Source: Halosegnis marinus
GTDB taxonomy: Archaea > Halobacteriota > Halobacteria > Halobacteriales > Haloarculaceae
NCBI RefSeq assembly: GCF_029338355.1
Contig: NZ_CP119802.1
Coordinates: 1,116,001-1,180,000 of the forward strand
Direction: 5' to 3'
DNA length: 64,000 bases
Part shown: positions 42,501 to 51,991 of the stretch, in pieces
Layout: each line of letters opens with the position of its first letter
How positions within the stretch are numbered: the stretch's first letter is position 1
Notes under the pieces: model-generated
The model's input: the letters and a program-made list of their open reading frames with translations, nothing else
Told to the model about the DNA's origin: nothing
The model's database searches: none
Position numbers and translations under genes: made by a program

Positions 42501-43513
42501 TCGTCCGCGGCGACGGTGTCGAGCCGCTCCTCGTAGTACCCCAGCGGCTGCGTTATCTCCTCGCAGAGGTCGTCGGGGTCGTGACAGTCGCCGTTCGCCT
42601 TCATCGTCGCACACGACGGCGGGGCGAACTGCGCGCCGTCGTTCGCCAGCCGCTCGTACTGGTAGCGGAGGTCCGCGGAGGCGTCTCCGAGGTGCTCCGC
42701 GACCCGCTCGAACTCCGCACCCGTCGCGGCGAGGAAGGTCAAAAGCGAGTAGCGCGCGGTGTCGCCGGCCTCGCCCGCGCGCACCCGCTCGGCGAGCGTC
42801 CGCACGCAGGGCGGGAACGCCTCGGGGTCGAAGCGGCCCACGTCCCCGGTGCGCTCGACGGGGGCGAGCGCCTCGCGGAGGGTCGCCGTCTCGCCCGCGA
42901 GCGCCTCGGCGATGGGGTCGGGCACGGAGAGGGGGAGGCCGTCGGCGACGCGTTCGCGGACGGCCTCGCGCAGGAGTTCGTACAGTTCCCGGCGCGAGAC
43001 GGCGACGAAGCCGTCGGCGAGCGGCCGAACGGCGAGGCGCCACCGTTTCCCGTCGAGCGGCGCGGCGAGGTCGAGGTACGTGCCGACGGCCACCTCGAAG
43101 CGGCCGTCGCCGGTCGGGGTGACGCCGACCGCGAGGTCGAAGTCCGCGAGCATCGCGTCGAGCGAGAGGCCCTCGCGGTTCGCCGACTTGAGGCGGGTGT
43201 CGTCGTCGAAGTCGTCGGTGAACCGCTCGTAGGCGAGCGCGGCCTCCGCGCGGGCGTACTTCTCGACGGCGCCGCGCACGTCTACGAGCGAGACGAGCAC
43301 GCGGGCGACGGGGTACGAGAGGAGCTCCGCGCGCGTGCTCCACGAGCGCTCGGGGGCGACGGTGCCGTCCACGAGCGCGCGCTCGACGCGCTCGACGCCC
43401 CGCTCGACGGGCGCGCCGCCCTCCCGGACGACCGCGGCGAGGTCCACGTCCGCGGCCTCGACGGCCTCGCGGGCGGCCGCGAGGAACGGGTAGCGGGCGT
43501 GGAGCGGTTGCAT
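42497..43513 (-). CDS. priL: DNA primase large subunit
   Basis: A 338-aa protein starting MQPLHARYPFLAAAREAVE. Four cysteines (C236 in FPPCVRTLAERV, and C301, C310 and C317 in CATMKANGDCHDPDDLC) are the PriL [4Fe-4S] ligands. It is the regulatory subunit of the archaeal primase; the catalytic PriS is not in the window. The upstream open frame extension is rejected because MQP fits homologues. Its stop overlaps that of the gene at 42300. Confidence 0.93.
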   Translation of the reverse strand: MQPLHARYPFLAAAREAVEAADVDLAAVVREGGAPVERGVERVERALVDGTVAPERSWSTRAELLSYPVARVLVSLVDVRGAVEKYARAEAALAYERFTDDFDDDTRLKSANREGLSLDAMLADFDLAVGVTPTGDGRFEVAVGTYLDLAAPLDGKRWRLAVRPLADGFVAVSRRELYELLREAVRERVADGLPLSVPDPIAEALAGETATLREALAPVERTGDVGRFDPEAFPPCVRTLAERVRAGEAGDTARYSLLTFLAATGAEFERVAEHLGDASADLRYQYERLANDGAQFAPPSCATMKANGDCHDPDDLCEEITQPLGYYEERLDTVAADD

Positions 43514-43607
43514 GGCCCGGGCTTGTGGGGGCCGGCTAATGAACGCGACGGTAGGGCCCAAGCCGGGCCTCCCCGCGGCAGGCCGCGAGTGCCCGCGAGG
43601 CTCCCGC

Positions 43608-44609
43608 TCACTCCACGACGACGGCGTCCTCGGGGGCGAAGCCCACGGTCAGTTCCTCGCCCTCGGGCACCGTGTCGGTCCGCACCACGAGGTCGCGGCC
43701 GCGCCACGAGAGGCCGACGCGGACCGACTCGCCGAGGAACTCCGCGTACTCGACGGTGCCGGTCACACGGTTCTCCGCCGCGCCGACACGCATCGCCTCG
43801 GGCCGCACGCAGAAGGTCGTCGGCCCCTCGGCGCCCGCGACGGCGAACTCGGTCCCCTCGACCGCGACGCGGCCGTCCCGCGCCTCGCCCGCGAAGACGT
43901 TGTTCTCGCCGACGAACTCCGCGACGAACCGGGTCGCCGGCTCCCGGTACACCGCCTCGGGGGTGCCGACCTGCTCGACGCGGCCCTCGGACATGACGGC
44001 CACGCGGTCGGAGACGGCGAGCGCCTCCGCCTGGTCGTGGGTGACGTACACCGTCGTCACGCCGAGCTCCTCCTGGATGCGGCGCACCTCCCGGCGCAGG
44101 CGCTCGCGGAGGCGGGCGTCGAGCGCGCTCATCGGCTCGTCGAGCAGGAGCAGTTCGGGTTCGGGCGCGAGCGCGCGCGCCAGCGCGACCCGCTGCTGCT
44201 GCCCGCCCGAGAGCGCGCCGGGGTCGCGCTCCTCGAACCCCGACAGTCCCACGAGGTCGAGCAGTTCCGCGACGCGCGATTCCTCGTCGGGCGGGTCCTC
44301 GGCGAACCGGAGGCCGTAGGCGACGTTCTCGGCCACGCTCATGTGGGGGAACAGCGCGTACTGCTGGAAGACGACGCCCACGTCGCGCGCTTCCGGCGGG
44401 ACGCCCCCCATCGGGACGCCGTCGAACAGCACCTCGCCCTCGGTCGGCTCCTCGAAGCCGGCGATGGTCCGCAGGGTGGTCGTCTTCCCGCAGCCGGAGG
44501 GGCCGACGAGCGTGAAGAACTCCCCGTCCTCGACGACGAGGTCGGCCTTGGCCAGCGCCGTCGCGTCGCCGTACCGCACCGCGACGCCTCGGAGTTCGAG
44601 GCTACTCAC
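43608..44609 (-). CDS. thiQ: Thiamine ABC transporter ATPase
   Basis: A 333-aa ATPase from a GTG start: Walker A GPSGCGKTTT, Q-loop FQQYALFPHM, signature LSGGQQQRVALARAL, Walker B LLLLDEPMSALD, H-loop TVYVTHDQAEAL. The C-terminal 95 residues are a TOBE-like domain. It belongs to the MOI/ThiQ-PotA family. The start overlaps the permease stop by 8 nt. Thiamine specificity is inferred from the associated ThiB-like binding protein. Confidence 0.88.
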   Translation of the reverse strand: MSSLELRGVAVRYGDATALAKADLVVEDGEFFTLVGPSGCGKTTTLRTIAGFEEPTEGEVLFDGVPMGGVPPEARDVGVVFQQYALFPHMSVAENVAYGLRFAEDPPDEESRVAELLDLVGLSGFEERDPGALSGGQQQRVALARALAPEPELLLLDEPMSALDARLRERLRREVRRIQEELGVTTVYVTHDQAEALAVSDRVAVMSEGRVEQVGTPEAVYREPATRFVAEFVGENNVFAGEARDGRVAVEGTEFAVAGAEGPTTFCVRPEAMRVGAAENRVTGTVEYAEFLGESVRVGLSWRGRDLVVRTDTVPEGEELTVGFAPEDAVVVE

Positions 44610-46533
44610 GGTACCGCCCCCCGACCCGGTCGATGACGACGAACGCGCCCGCGGTGACGGCGAGCAGCACCGACCCCATCGCGGTCGCGCGCCCGAGCGT
44701 CTGTCGCCCGAGGAACCGCTCGACGGCGACGGGCATCGTGTACGCGTCCGACCCCTCCGCGAGGATGACCGTGGAGTCGAACTCGCCTATCGAGATGGCG
44801 AAGGCGAACGCCGCGCCCGCCGCGACGCCCGGCATCACGAGCGGCACCTCGATGTCCACGAGCGCCCGCGCCCGGGTCGCGCCGAGCGCCCGCGCGGACT
44901 CGACCAGCCGGCGGTCCAGCCCCCCGAGCAGGGGGGCGACGTTGCGGACGACGAACGGGTACGCGCCGGTCGCGTGCGCGGCGACGATGGCGAGCGGGCC
45001 GCCGAGCGCCACGCGCGCCCCGAACACCTCGACGCCGAAGACCAGCCCCTGGAGCAGGCCGAGGCCGACGACGACGCCGGAGACGGCGAAGGGGAGCATC
45101 GCCGCGACGCCGACGAACCGCCGGCCGGCCCCGGCGAGCGCGTCCGGAACGAGCCCCCGCGGGAGGAACCGGGCGTCGCCGCCGCTCACCGAGGCGAGCG
45201 CGAGCACGATACCCATCGGAACGGCGACGAGGAGGGTGCCGACGCCGAACAGGAGGCTGTTGCGCACCGCGACGGCGGGGTTCACCTGCGCGGCCGTCGC
45301 CGTTTCCCCGCGCTGTATCAGGAACTCGTAGTACTGGACCGTCGGGCCGTTCGGCCCGGCGACGCTGGCGACGAGCATGCTCGCGATGGGGAGCGCGAAC
45401 ACGACGAGGACGACGAGGCCGTACGCGCCGAGCGCCAGCCGCTTCGCGTCGAGGCCGAACAGGGGTTCGCGCGCCAGCGGCGACGACACCCTGTCGCCCC
45501 GCGAGACCGCGTCCTCGTAGCGGAGGTACGCGTAGGTCAGCCCGAGCGAGACGAGCGTTTCGAGCACCGCGAGCGCCGCGGCCTCCGTCAGCTCCAGTTG
45601 GCGTACCCGGTCGTAGAGCCACACCTCGACGGTGGCGAACTCCAGCCCGCCCAGCGCGAGCACGATGGGGAACGACATGAACGTGAAGATGAAGGTGAGG
45701 AGCGCGCCGGTGGCCGCGGCGGGGAGCAGTTGGGGGACGACCACGTCGCGGAAGGCGCGCCGGCGCGACGCGCCCAGCGAGCGGGCCGTCTCGACGGCGC
45801 GGGCGTCGACGTTCTCCCACGCGGCGGCGACGATGCGGGTGACGAGCGGGGCGTTGTAGAAGGCGTGTGCGAGCACGATGATCTCGAGCGAGAACAGCAG
45901 TTCGACGGTCGGCAGGCCGACCGCGCGCAACAGGTCGTTGAGCGGCCCGCTCGCGCCGAACGCGGCGACGAACCCGACCGCGACCATGATGGAGGGGAGC
46001 ACGAACGGGACGGCCGTGAGCGATTCGAGCGCGCGCCGGCCGGGGAACTCGAAGCGGGCGAGCGCGTACGCGCCGGGGAGGCCGAGCGCGAGGCTCGCGA
46101 CGGTCGAGAGGAGCGCCTGCCAGACGGTGAAGCCGAACAGCCCGAACGGCGGGGCGACGCCGACGAGCGTCGCCCACAGCCGTGCGAGCGCGCCGAGCAC
46201 GGTCGCATCCGGTGCGAGCGCGGCGGCGGGGACGGCGACGAGCGCGCTCCCGAGGGCCGCGGCGCTGCCGGCGGCCCACCGGAGGACGCCGGCCGGCACG
46301 CCCGCGGGGTCCGCGACGGCGCCGGCCAGCGCGCCGACGTAGAACGGGTCGGAGAGCACGTCGGCCAGCGGCGCGAGCGAGAGGCCGTCGCCGGCGACGG
46401 CCTCGGCGAGGACGGTCCCGACCGGGTAGTAGAGCATGACGACGAGCAACAGCGCCGTCGCCAGCCCCGCGAGCGGGAGCGCGACCCGCTCAGCCCTGCG
46501 CGATAGCGCGTGCCCAGTCCTCGACCCAGCCAT
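44602..46533 (-). CDS. thiP: Thiamine ABC transporter permease (fused double)
   Basis: A 643-aa permease with about twelve spans and two EAA-type loops (ETARSLGASRRRAFRDVVVPQL at about residue 255, ESARALGATRARALVDIEVP at about 545). Two permease units in one chain is the ThiP/FbpB pattern. It overlaps the thiB 3' end by 44 nt (start ATG at 46533), and no better start lies inside, so translation must initiate within thiB. Confidence 0.9.
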   Translation of the reverse strand: MAGSRTGHALSRRAERVALPLAGLATALLLVVMLYYPVGTVLAEAVAGDGLSLAPLADVLSDPFYVGALAGAVADPAGVPAGVLRWAAGSAAALGSALVAVPAAALAPDATVLGALARLWATLVGVAPPFGLFGFTVWQALLSTVASLALGLPGAYALARFEFPGRRALESLTAVPFVLPSIMVAVGFVAAFGASGPLNDLLRAVGLPTVELLFSLEIIVLAHAFYNAPLVTRIVAAAWENVDARAVETARSLGASRRRAFRDVVVPQLLPAAATGALLTFIFTFMSFPIVLALGGLEFATVEVWLYDRVRQLELTEAAALAVLETLVSLGLTYAYLRYEDAVSRGDRVSSPLAREPLFGLDAKRLALGAYGLVVLVVFALPIASMLVASVAGPNGPTVQYYEFLIQRGETATAAQVNPAVAVRNSLLFGVGTLLVAVPMGIVLALASVSGGDARFLPRGLVPDALAGAGRRFVGVAAMLPFAVSGVVVGLGLLQGLVFGVEVFGARVALGGPLAIVAAHATGAYPFVVRNVAPLLGGLDRRLVESARALGATRARALVDIEVPLVMPGVAAGAAFAFAISIGEFDSTVILAEGSDAYTMPVAVERFLGRQTLGRATAMGSVLLAVTAGAFVVIDRVGGRYRE

Positions 46534-47596
46534 TCAGGTTCCCCTTCAGTTCGTCGTAGGTAAACGTCACCGGGTCGGCCGGCACCTTCGCGTACTCGGC
46601 GAACTCGTCGGTGAGGTTCGCCTCCTCCTCCGGGATGGCCGGGAACTGGACGTTGCGGACGGCGATCTCCCCCTGCGCCTCGGGGGTGAGCATGAAGTCC
46701 ATGAACGCCGCGGCGGTGTCCGGGCTGTCCGTGTCCGCGAAGCGGGCCATCCCCTCGGGGTTCGCGTATCCCTGGTCGTTCAGGAACGCGACCTGGTGGC
46801 GGGTCATGTCCTGGTCGTAGCGGTTCGCGTACACCTGGTCCGTCGAGTAGGAGACGACCATCGGGCGCTCGCCGTTGGAGTAGGCGTTGTTGTACGCCTC
46901 GTCCCAGCTATCGAGGATGGTGACGCCGTTGTCCTGCAGGTCGCGCCAGTAGTCGAGGTAGCCGTCCGCGCCGTACTGCTTGACCGTCCACAGCAGGAAC
47001 GCGCGCCCGGGGTCGGACGACTGGGCGTTCTGTGCGAGCAGCGTGTCCTCCCACCCGGGCGAGACGAGGTCGTCGAACGTCGTCGGGCGGTCGACCGCGG
47101 ACTCGTCGAAGACGAGCGCGATGTAGCCGGTGTCGTAGGGAACGGCGCGGCCGTCCGGGTCGAACCGGAGGTCCGACTTCACCGCGTCGCCGTTCGAGAG
47201 GTCGCCCGACACGTCGTCGAACAGCGCCTCGTCGAGCTCCGAGTCGATGCGTATCATCTGGTCGACGTTCAGCCCGACGTACACGTCGGCGTCGATGGGC
47301 GCGCCCTCCTGCTTGCGCCGGATGAAGTTGTTCAGCCCGGAGTCGGGCGTCGTGTACTCCACCGTGACGTCGGGGTACTCCGCCTCGAAGGCGTCCTTCA
47401 GCCACGGCCCGGCCGCGCCGTCGTCCTCGACCCACGAGGAGTACGTCGCCACGGTGAGGGTGCCGCTCGGCTCGCCGCCGCCGGAGAAGCCCGCACAGCC
47501 GGCCAGCGCCGTCGCCCCGAGCGTCCCCGCCGCGGCGAGGTAGGCCCGGCGCGTCCGTCCGTTCGATGCCGTTCGTCCCTCCGTCTTCCTGCTCAT
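46490..47596 (-). CDS. thiB: ThiB-like thiamine-binding lipoprotein
   Basis: A 368-aa protein. RTRRAYLAAAGTLGATALAG and Cys form a Tat lipobox signal (lipid on C34). ThiB-family signatures are TYSSW...GPWLKDAFE, VPYDTGYIALVFDES, DPGRAFLLWTVKQYGADGYL and NGERPMVVSYSTDQVYAN. It captures thiamine outside the cell and delivers it to ThiPQ. No TPP riboswitch is visible upstream; a palindrome over the start codon is the candidate control site. Confidence 0.92.
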   Translation of the reverse strand: MSRKTEGRTASNGRTRRAYLAAAGTLGATALAGCAGFSGGGEPSGTLTVATYSSWVEDDGAAGPWLKDAFEAEYPDVTVEYTTPDSGLNNFIRRKQEGAPIDADVYVGLNVDQMIRIDSELDEALFDDVSGDLSNGDAVKSDLRFDPDGRAVPYDTGYIALVFDESAVDRPTTFDDLVSPGWEDTLLAQNAQSSDPGRAFLLWTVKQYGADGYLDYWRDLQDNGVTILDSWDEAYNNAYSNGERPMVVSYSTDQVYANRYDQDMTRHQVAFLNDQGYANPEGMARFADTDSPDTAAAFMDFMLTPEAQGEIAVRNVQFPAIPEEEANLTDEFAEYAKVPADPVTFTYDELKGNLNGWVEDWARAIAQG

Positions 47597-47607
47597 TACC
47601 GGGTAAT
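47595..47607. promoter_or_regulatory. Palindrome ATTACC-G-GGTAAT at the thiB start
   Basis: The perfect 13-bp palindrome overlaps the first codon of thiB, downstream of a TATA-like cttatcaacc (complement of 47617-47626). A protein bound here would sit on the transcription start. Confidence 0.55.
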
Positions 47608-47683
47608 CACACTCGGTGGTTGATAAGCCCGGCGGATGCCGGCCGTCGAAAGGGTTACGCACCCGGGGGGAGCAGGGCGGACA

Positions 47684-48691
47684 ATGCGCGACGGGCTCCG
47701 CCGACAGTACGTGCTCGCGGGCGTGCTCCTCGTCCTGCTCGTCGCCGCGACGTTCCTGCTGCGGGCCGTCATCGGGACGGCGTTCTTCGCCGTCACCGTC
47801 GCCTACGTGCTCTACCCTCTCCGCGAGCAGTTGCTCGACCGGGGGCTCTCGCGCCGCGTCGCCGCGGCGGTGCTGTCGTCGGCCGTCTTCGGCGTCGTCC
47901 TCGTCACGCTCGCGCTCACGGCGTTCACGCTCTACCGGCGGCGCGGCGCCATCATCGCCCTGCTGAACGACCTCCCCGACGCCGTCACGGTGACCGTCGG
48001 CGAGATGACGTACACACAGCAGACGGACGCGCTCGTGGAGCCGACCATCGCGGCGCTCCGGGGCGTCGCGGTGGACGTGGCCCGCTCCGCGCCCGTCCTC
48101 GCGCTGAAGCTACTGCTCTTCGCCATCCTGCTGTACGGCCTGCTGCTCCGGCCGGGGCGGGCCGGGCGCGCGGTGTTGAACGTCGTCCCCCGCGAGTACC
48201 ACGGCATCGTCCGGCGGTTTCACGGCCGGACGCGCGACACGCTCTACGGCATCTACGTCCTCCAGGCCGCGACGGCCGCGGGCACCTTCCTCATCGCCGC
48301 CGTCACGTTCTACGCGCTCGGCTACGACGCGCCGGTCACGCTCGCCGTCGCGGCCGGCGTCCTCCAGTTCATCCCCGTCGTCGGGCCGGGCGTCCTGCTC
48401 GGGGTGCTCGCCGTCGTCGATATCGTCGGAGGGAACGTCGTCCGCGCCGTCCTCGTCGCCGTCGTCGGCGGGGCCGTCGTCGGCCTGCTCCCCGACGCGG
48501 TCATCCGGCCGCGCCTCGCCAGCTACGCCGCACACCTCCCCGTGAGCCTCTACTTCGTCGGCTTCACCGGCGGCGTGCTCTCGCTCGGGGCCATCGGCTT
48601 CATCGCCGGCCCGCTCGCCGTCGCGCTCGTCGCGGAGGCCGTCGCGCTGCTGTCGGGCAACGGCGACGGGACGGAACAGGCTACCCTGTGA
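47684..48691 (+). CDS. AI-2E family permease
   Basis: A 335-aa protein with about eight hydrophobic segments in the family layout: two spans, an amphipathic region (LPDAVTVTVGEMTYTQQTDALVEP), then a C-terminal set (VLQFIPVVGPGVLLGVLAVV, LLPDAVIRPRLAS). The family includes AI-2 exporters and sodium antiporters; the substrate here is unknown. It is divergent from thiB and overlaps the convergent rhodanese gene by 11 nt. Confidence 0.88.
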   Translation: MRDGLRRQYVLAGVLLVLLVAATFLLRAVIGTAFFAVTVAYVLYPLREQLLDRGLSRRVAAAVLSSAVFGVVLVTLALTAFTLYRRRGAIIALLNDLPDAVTVTVGEMTYTQQTDALVEPTIAALRGVAVDVARSAPVLALKLLLFAILLYGLLLRPGRAGRAVLNVVPREYHGIVRRFHGRTRDTLYGIYVLQAATAAGTFLIAAVTFYALGYDAPVTLAVAAGVLQFIPVVGPGVLLGVLAVVDIVGGNVVRAVLVAVVGGAVVGLLPDAVIRPRLASYAAHLPVSLYFVGFTGGVLSLGAIGFIAGPLAVALVAEAVALLSGNGDGTEQATL

Positions 48692-49457
48692 CGAGGTCGC
48701 CGCCCTCGCGCTCCCACTCCGTCAGCGACCCCTCGTAGAACGCGAGGTCCGGGTAGCCGAGGTGCCGGAGCACGGTGTATGTGTGGCTGATGCGCCGCGC
48801 GGTGTTACAGTAGAGGACGACCCGGTCCTCGGGGTGGATGCCCCGCTCGGCGAGCAGGTCGCGCAGGTCCGCCTCGGGGAGCAACCCCCGCGTCTCGTCG
48901 TCCACGAGTTCGCGCCAGTCCAGCCGTATCGCGCCGGGGATGTGACCCTCCTCGTACTCCCACGCCTCGCGGGTGTCCACGAGCGTCGCGCCCGAGTCGA
49001 TGGCCTCGCAGACGGCGTCGATGCCGACCAAGGGGCCCGAGGTGTCGAACGCCGCCTCGTAGGTCGCCGGGTCGGGGTCGGTCGCCGCCGAGGTGGTCGG
49101 GTACTCGCGCTGCCACGCCGAGAAGTCGCCGTCCAGCAGGTGGAGCAGGTCGGGGTCGTGGCCGTACAGTTCGGCCGTCACGAGGAGCCGTGCCGCGAAG
49201 ACGCCGTGCGTGTCGTCGTACGCGACGACGCGGTCCGTGTTCGACACGCCGGCCCCGCCCAGCAGGTCGGCGAAGGCGTCGGCGCCGGGGAGCTTTCCGG
49301 CCTCGCCGTCGTCGCCCCGGTAGCTGTCGAACGGGACGTTCGTCGCCCCCTCGACGTGGCCGATACCCTCGAACTCCCACGCGTCGCGGACGTCCACGAC
49401 GCGCACCTCCCCGCGACGGTCGGCCAGCCAGTCGGCCGAGACGACGACGTCGGTCAT
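48681..49457 (-). CDS. Two-domain rhodanese (sulfurtransferase) A
   Basis: A 258-aa protein with tandem rhodanese domains (residues 1-115 and 130-258). The second has the active-site loop VLYCNTARRISHTYTVL with catalytic Cys. It transfers sulfur from thiosulfate or a persulfide donor. It is divergent from a second rhodanese at 49728, and the two are homologous, pointing to an old duplication. The start is the ATG at 49457; the longer frame upstream is rejected. Confidence 0.9.
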   Translation of the reverse strand: MTDVVVSADWLADRRGEVRVVDVRDAWEFEGIGHVEGATNVPFDSYRGDDGEAGKLPGADAFADLLGGAGVSNTDRVVAYDDTHGVFAARLLVTAELYGHDPDLLHLLDGDFSAWQREYPTTSAATDPDPATYEAAFDTSGPLVGIDAVCEAIDSGATLVDTREAWEYEEGHIPGAIRLDWRELVDDETRGLLPEADLRDLLAERGIHPEDRVVLYCNTARRISHTYTVLRHLGYPDLAFYEGSLTEWEREGGDLVTG

Positions 49458-49522
49458 ACCCACGCTCCGCCGCGCCCGCGCTTGAACCCGGCGGGGGCGG
49501 CGGGGAGCGTCGCCGCTCCGAG

Positions 49523-49645
49523 ATAGCGGCAACCGAGGCCGGAAACGGTCCGCGACCGACGCGAGAACGGCTCTCACGGACGCTCGTGCCGCCCCGACGC
49601 GGCGCGCGCCGGTCGCCGGCCCCGTTCCGTCGCAATAGCGGCAAC
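49523..49645. repeat. Direct repeat ATAGCGGCAAC between divergent rhodaneses
   Basis: The exact 11-mer occurs at 49523-49533 and 49635-49645 in the 270-bp divergent promoter region, in the same orientation. The rest of the region is G+C-rich and shows no further structure to me. Confidence 0.55.
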
Positions 49646-49727
49646 TCTTTCCCGTAGGAGGGAGCGGTGGCCGAACTGACCGGAGGGAAGACGGATATGG
49701 TCGGGAGGCGTCAATACCGGCTGTATC

Positions 49728-50588
49728 ATGAGCGATTACGCGAAGGACGTGCTCGTCTCCGCCGACTGGGTGGAGGGGCACCTCGACGAGTTCCAGAGCG
49801 ACGACCCGGCCCACCGACTGGTGGAGGTGGACGTCGACACCGAGGCGTACGACGACGCCCACGCGCCCGGCGCCATCGGCTTCAACTGGGAGACGCAACT
49901 GCAGGACCAGACGACCCGCGACGTCCTCACCAAGGACGAGTTCGAGGACCTGCTCGGGAGCCACGGCATCACCGAGGACTCCACCGTGGTGCTGTACGGC
50001 GACAACTCGAACTGGTTCGCCGCCTACACTTACTGGCAGTTCAAGTACTACGGCCACGACGACGTGAAGCTCATGGACGGCGGCCGCGAGTACTGGGTGG
50101 AGAACGACTACCCGACGACCGACGAGGTCCCGTCGTTCCCCGAACAGGAGTACACGGCCTCCGGCCCGCGCGAGTCCATCCGCGCGTATCGCGAGGACGT
50201 CGAGAACGCCGTCGAGCGCGGCATCCCGCTCGTCGACGTGCGCTCGCCCGAGGAGTTCTCCGGCGAGATACTCGCGCCCCCGGGACTCCAGGAGACGGCC
50301 CAGCGCGGCGGCCACATCCCCGGCGCGCGCAACATCTCGTGGGCGGCCGTCACGAACGACGACGGCACCTTCAAGACGTACGACGAGATCCGTGACCTCT
50401 ACGCCGAGGAGGGCATCGACGGCGAGGGGACCACGGTCGCCTACTGCCGCATCGGCGAGCGCTCCTCCGTCGCGTGGTTCGCGCTCCACGAACTGCTCGG
50501 CTACGAGGACACCGTCAACTACGACGGGTCCTGGACCGAGTGGGGCAACCTCGTCGGCGCGCCCGTCGAAACCGGCTCCGCCGAGTAA
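49728..50588 (+). CDS. Two-domain rhodanese (sulfurtransferase) B
   Basis: A 286-aa protein with tandem rhodanese domains. The N-terminal domain lacks a catalytic Cys (VVLYGDNSNWFAAYTYW). The C-terminal has VAYCRIGERSSVAWFALHEL, the catalytic loop. It is of the thiosulfate sulfurtransferase (SseA-like) type common in haloarchaea. It starts at the ATG at 49728, following an upstream tataccgg/ctgtatc region of unclear promoter quality. Confidence 0.92.
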   Translation: MSDYAKDVLVSADWVEGHLDEFQSDDPAHRLVEVDVDTEAYDDAHAPGAIGFNWETQLQDQTTRDVLTKDEFEDLLGSHGITEDSTVVLYGDNSNWFAAYTYWQFKYYGHDDVKLMDGGREYWVENDYPTTDEVPSFPEQEYTASGPRESIRAYREDVENAVERGIPLVDVRSPEEFSGEILAPPGLQETAQRGGHIPGARNISWAAVTNDDGTFKTYDEIRDLYAEEGIDGEGTTVAYCRIGERSSVAWFALHELLGYEDTVNYDGSWTEWGNLVGAPVETGSAE

Positions 50589-50600
50589 ACAGCCGCCTTC

Positions 50601-50612
50601 TCCGTTTTTCCG
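50601..50612. terminator. T5 run between convergent genes
   Basis: tccgtttttccg lies 12 nt after the rhodanese stop. It probably ends that transcript before the convergent ilvA gene. Confidence 0.5.
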
Positions 50613-50655
50613 ATGCGGTAGCGACGGCTCCGACCCCCCCCCGAGTCTACGCCGT

Positions 50656-51867
50656 CTAGACGAGCACCTCGACCTCGTAGCCGTGCGCCTCCAGTTCCGC
50701 TATCAACTGCGCGACGTGTTCGTGGCCGCGCGTCTCCAGGTCGAGTTCGACCTCGACGCCGCCGAGGCTCATGTCGAGGGAGGTGCGCTCGTGCTGGATA
50801 CCGTAGATGTTGGCGCGCGCGTCGGCGATGATCTCGATGAGGTTCTCCAGCGCGCCGGGGCGGTCCTTGAGCGTGGTCTTCACCTTGAGGTAGCGGCCGT
50901 CCTCGACCAGCCCGCGGGTGATGACGTTCCGGAGGACGTTCAGGTCGATGTTCCCGCCGCACAGCGCGGGAACGACGACCTCGCCCTCCTCGTACTCGAA
51001 GGCCTCCTCGACCACGGCGGCGAGCGCGATGGCGCCGGCTCCCTCCACGAGCGTCTTGGAGCGTTCGAGCAGGTCCACGACGGTGCGGGCGATGGCCGCG
51101 TCGCTGACGGTGACGATGTCGTCCACGCGCTCGCGGACCACCTCGAAGGTGAGGCTCCCGGGGTGACCGACGGCGATGCCGTCCGCGATGGTGTCCACCT
51201 CGTCGGTGTCGACGACCTCGCCCTTGCGGAGCGACTGGGCCATCGCGGACGCGCCCTCGGCCTGCACGCCGACGACGCGCGTGTCGGGGTTGTTCGCCTT
51301 CACGGCGGTGGCGATGCCGGAGATGAGGCCCCCGCCGCCGACGGGGACGACGACGGTGTCCACGTCGGGACAGTCCTCGACGATCTCGAGGCCGAGCGTC
51401 CCCTGTCCGGCCATCACGTGCTCGTCGTCGAACGCGTGGACGTAGGTGCGCCCCTCCTCGCGTTCGAGTTCGTGGGCCCGCCCCTGTGCCTCGTCGTAGT
51501 CCACGCCGTGGAGGACGACCTCCGCGCCGTACGCCTTCGTCGCCTCCACCTTCGAGACGGGCGCGTACTCCGGCATCACGATCTTCGCGTCGACGCCGGC
51601 CCGCGAGGCCGCGAGCGCGACCCCCTGCGCGTGGTTGCCGGCGCTGGCGGTGACGACGCCGGCGGCGCGCTCCTCGTCGGTGAGGTGGGCGATGCGGTTG
51701 GTCGCGCCGCGTATCTTGAACGAGCCGGTGCGCTGGAGGTTCTCCAGTTTCAGGTGGACCTCCGCCCCGGTCCGGTCGGAGAAGGTGTACGAGTAGTCGA
51801 GCGGCGTGCGGCGCGCGACCTCCATCACGCGCTGGCGCGCCTCCAGCACCGCGGCGACGTCGAGCAT
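50656..51867 (-). CDS. ilvA: Threonine ammonia-lyase (threonine dehydratase)
   Basis: A 403-aa PLP enzyme. The PLP lysine is in GSFKIRGATN (K51), the asparagine loop is SAGNHAQGVAL, and the phosphate cup is VGGGGLISG. A C-terminal ACT domain (about residues 325-403, PGALENLIEIIADARANIYG) suggests allosteric control by isoleucine or valine. It makes 2-oxobutanoate for isoleucine. Other members of the pathway are absent here. Confidence 0.95.
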   Translation of the reverse strand: MLDVAAVLEARQRVMEVARRTPLDYSYTFSDRTGAEVHLKLENLQRTGSFKIRGATNRIAHLTDEERAAGVVTASAGNHAQGVALAASRAGVDAKIVMPEYAPVSKVEATKAYGAEVVLHGVDYDEAQGRAHELEREEGRTYVHAFDDEHVMAGQGTLGLEIVEDCPDVDTVVVPVGGGGLISGIATAVKANNPDTRVVGVQAEGASAMAQSLRKGEVVDTDEVDTIADGIAVGHPGSLTFEVVRERVDDIVTVSDAAIARTVVDLLERSKTLVEGAGAIALAAVVEEAFEYEEGEVVVPALCGGNIDLNVLRNVITRGLVEDGRYLKVKTTLKDRPGALENLIEIIADARANIYGIQHERTSLDMSLGGVEVELDLETRGHEHVAQLIAELEAHGYEVEVLV

Positions 51868-51991
51868 ACCTCCGGCTACCCCGGCCGGGGTTCTATGGGT
51901 TTCGGGAAAAGGTAGGGGAAGGAGCGTGTGCAGTTGCGGGAAGCACCTCCGAGTAGATAAAGCCCTGCCATGCGGAGCGAAAGTGAAACCG

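Noticed and set aside
47597-47690. TPP riboswitch upstream of thiB
   Set aside because: No CUGAGA or other conserved TPP core is present in the short upstream region, and the gene appears leaderless.
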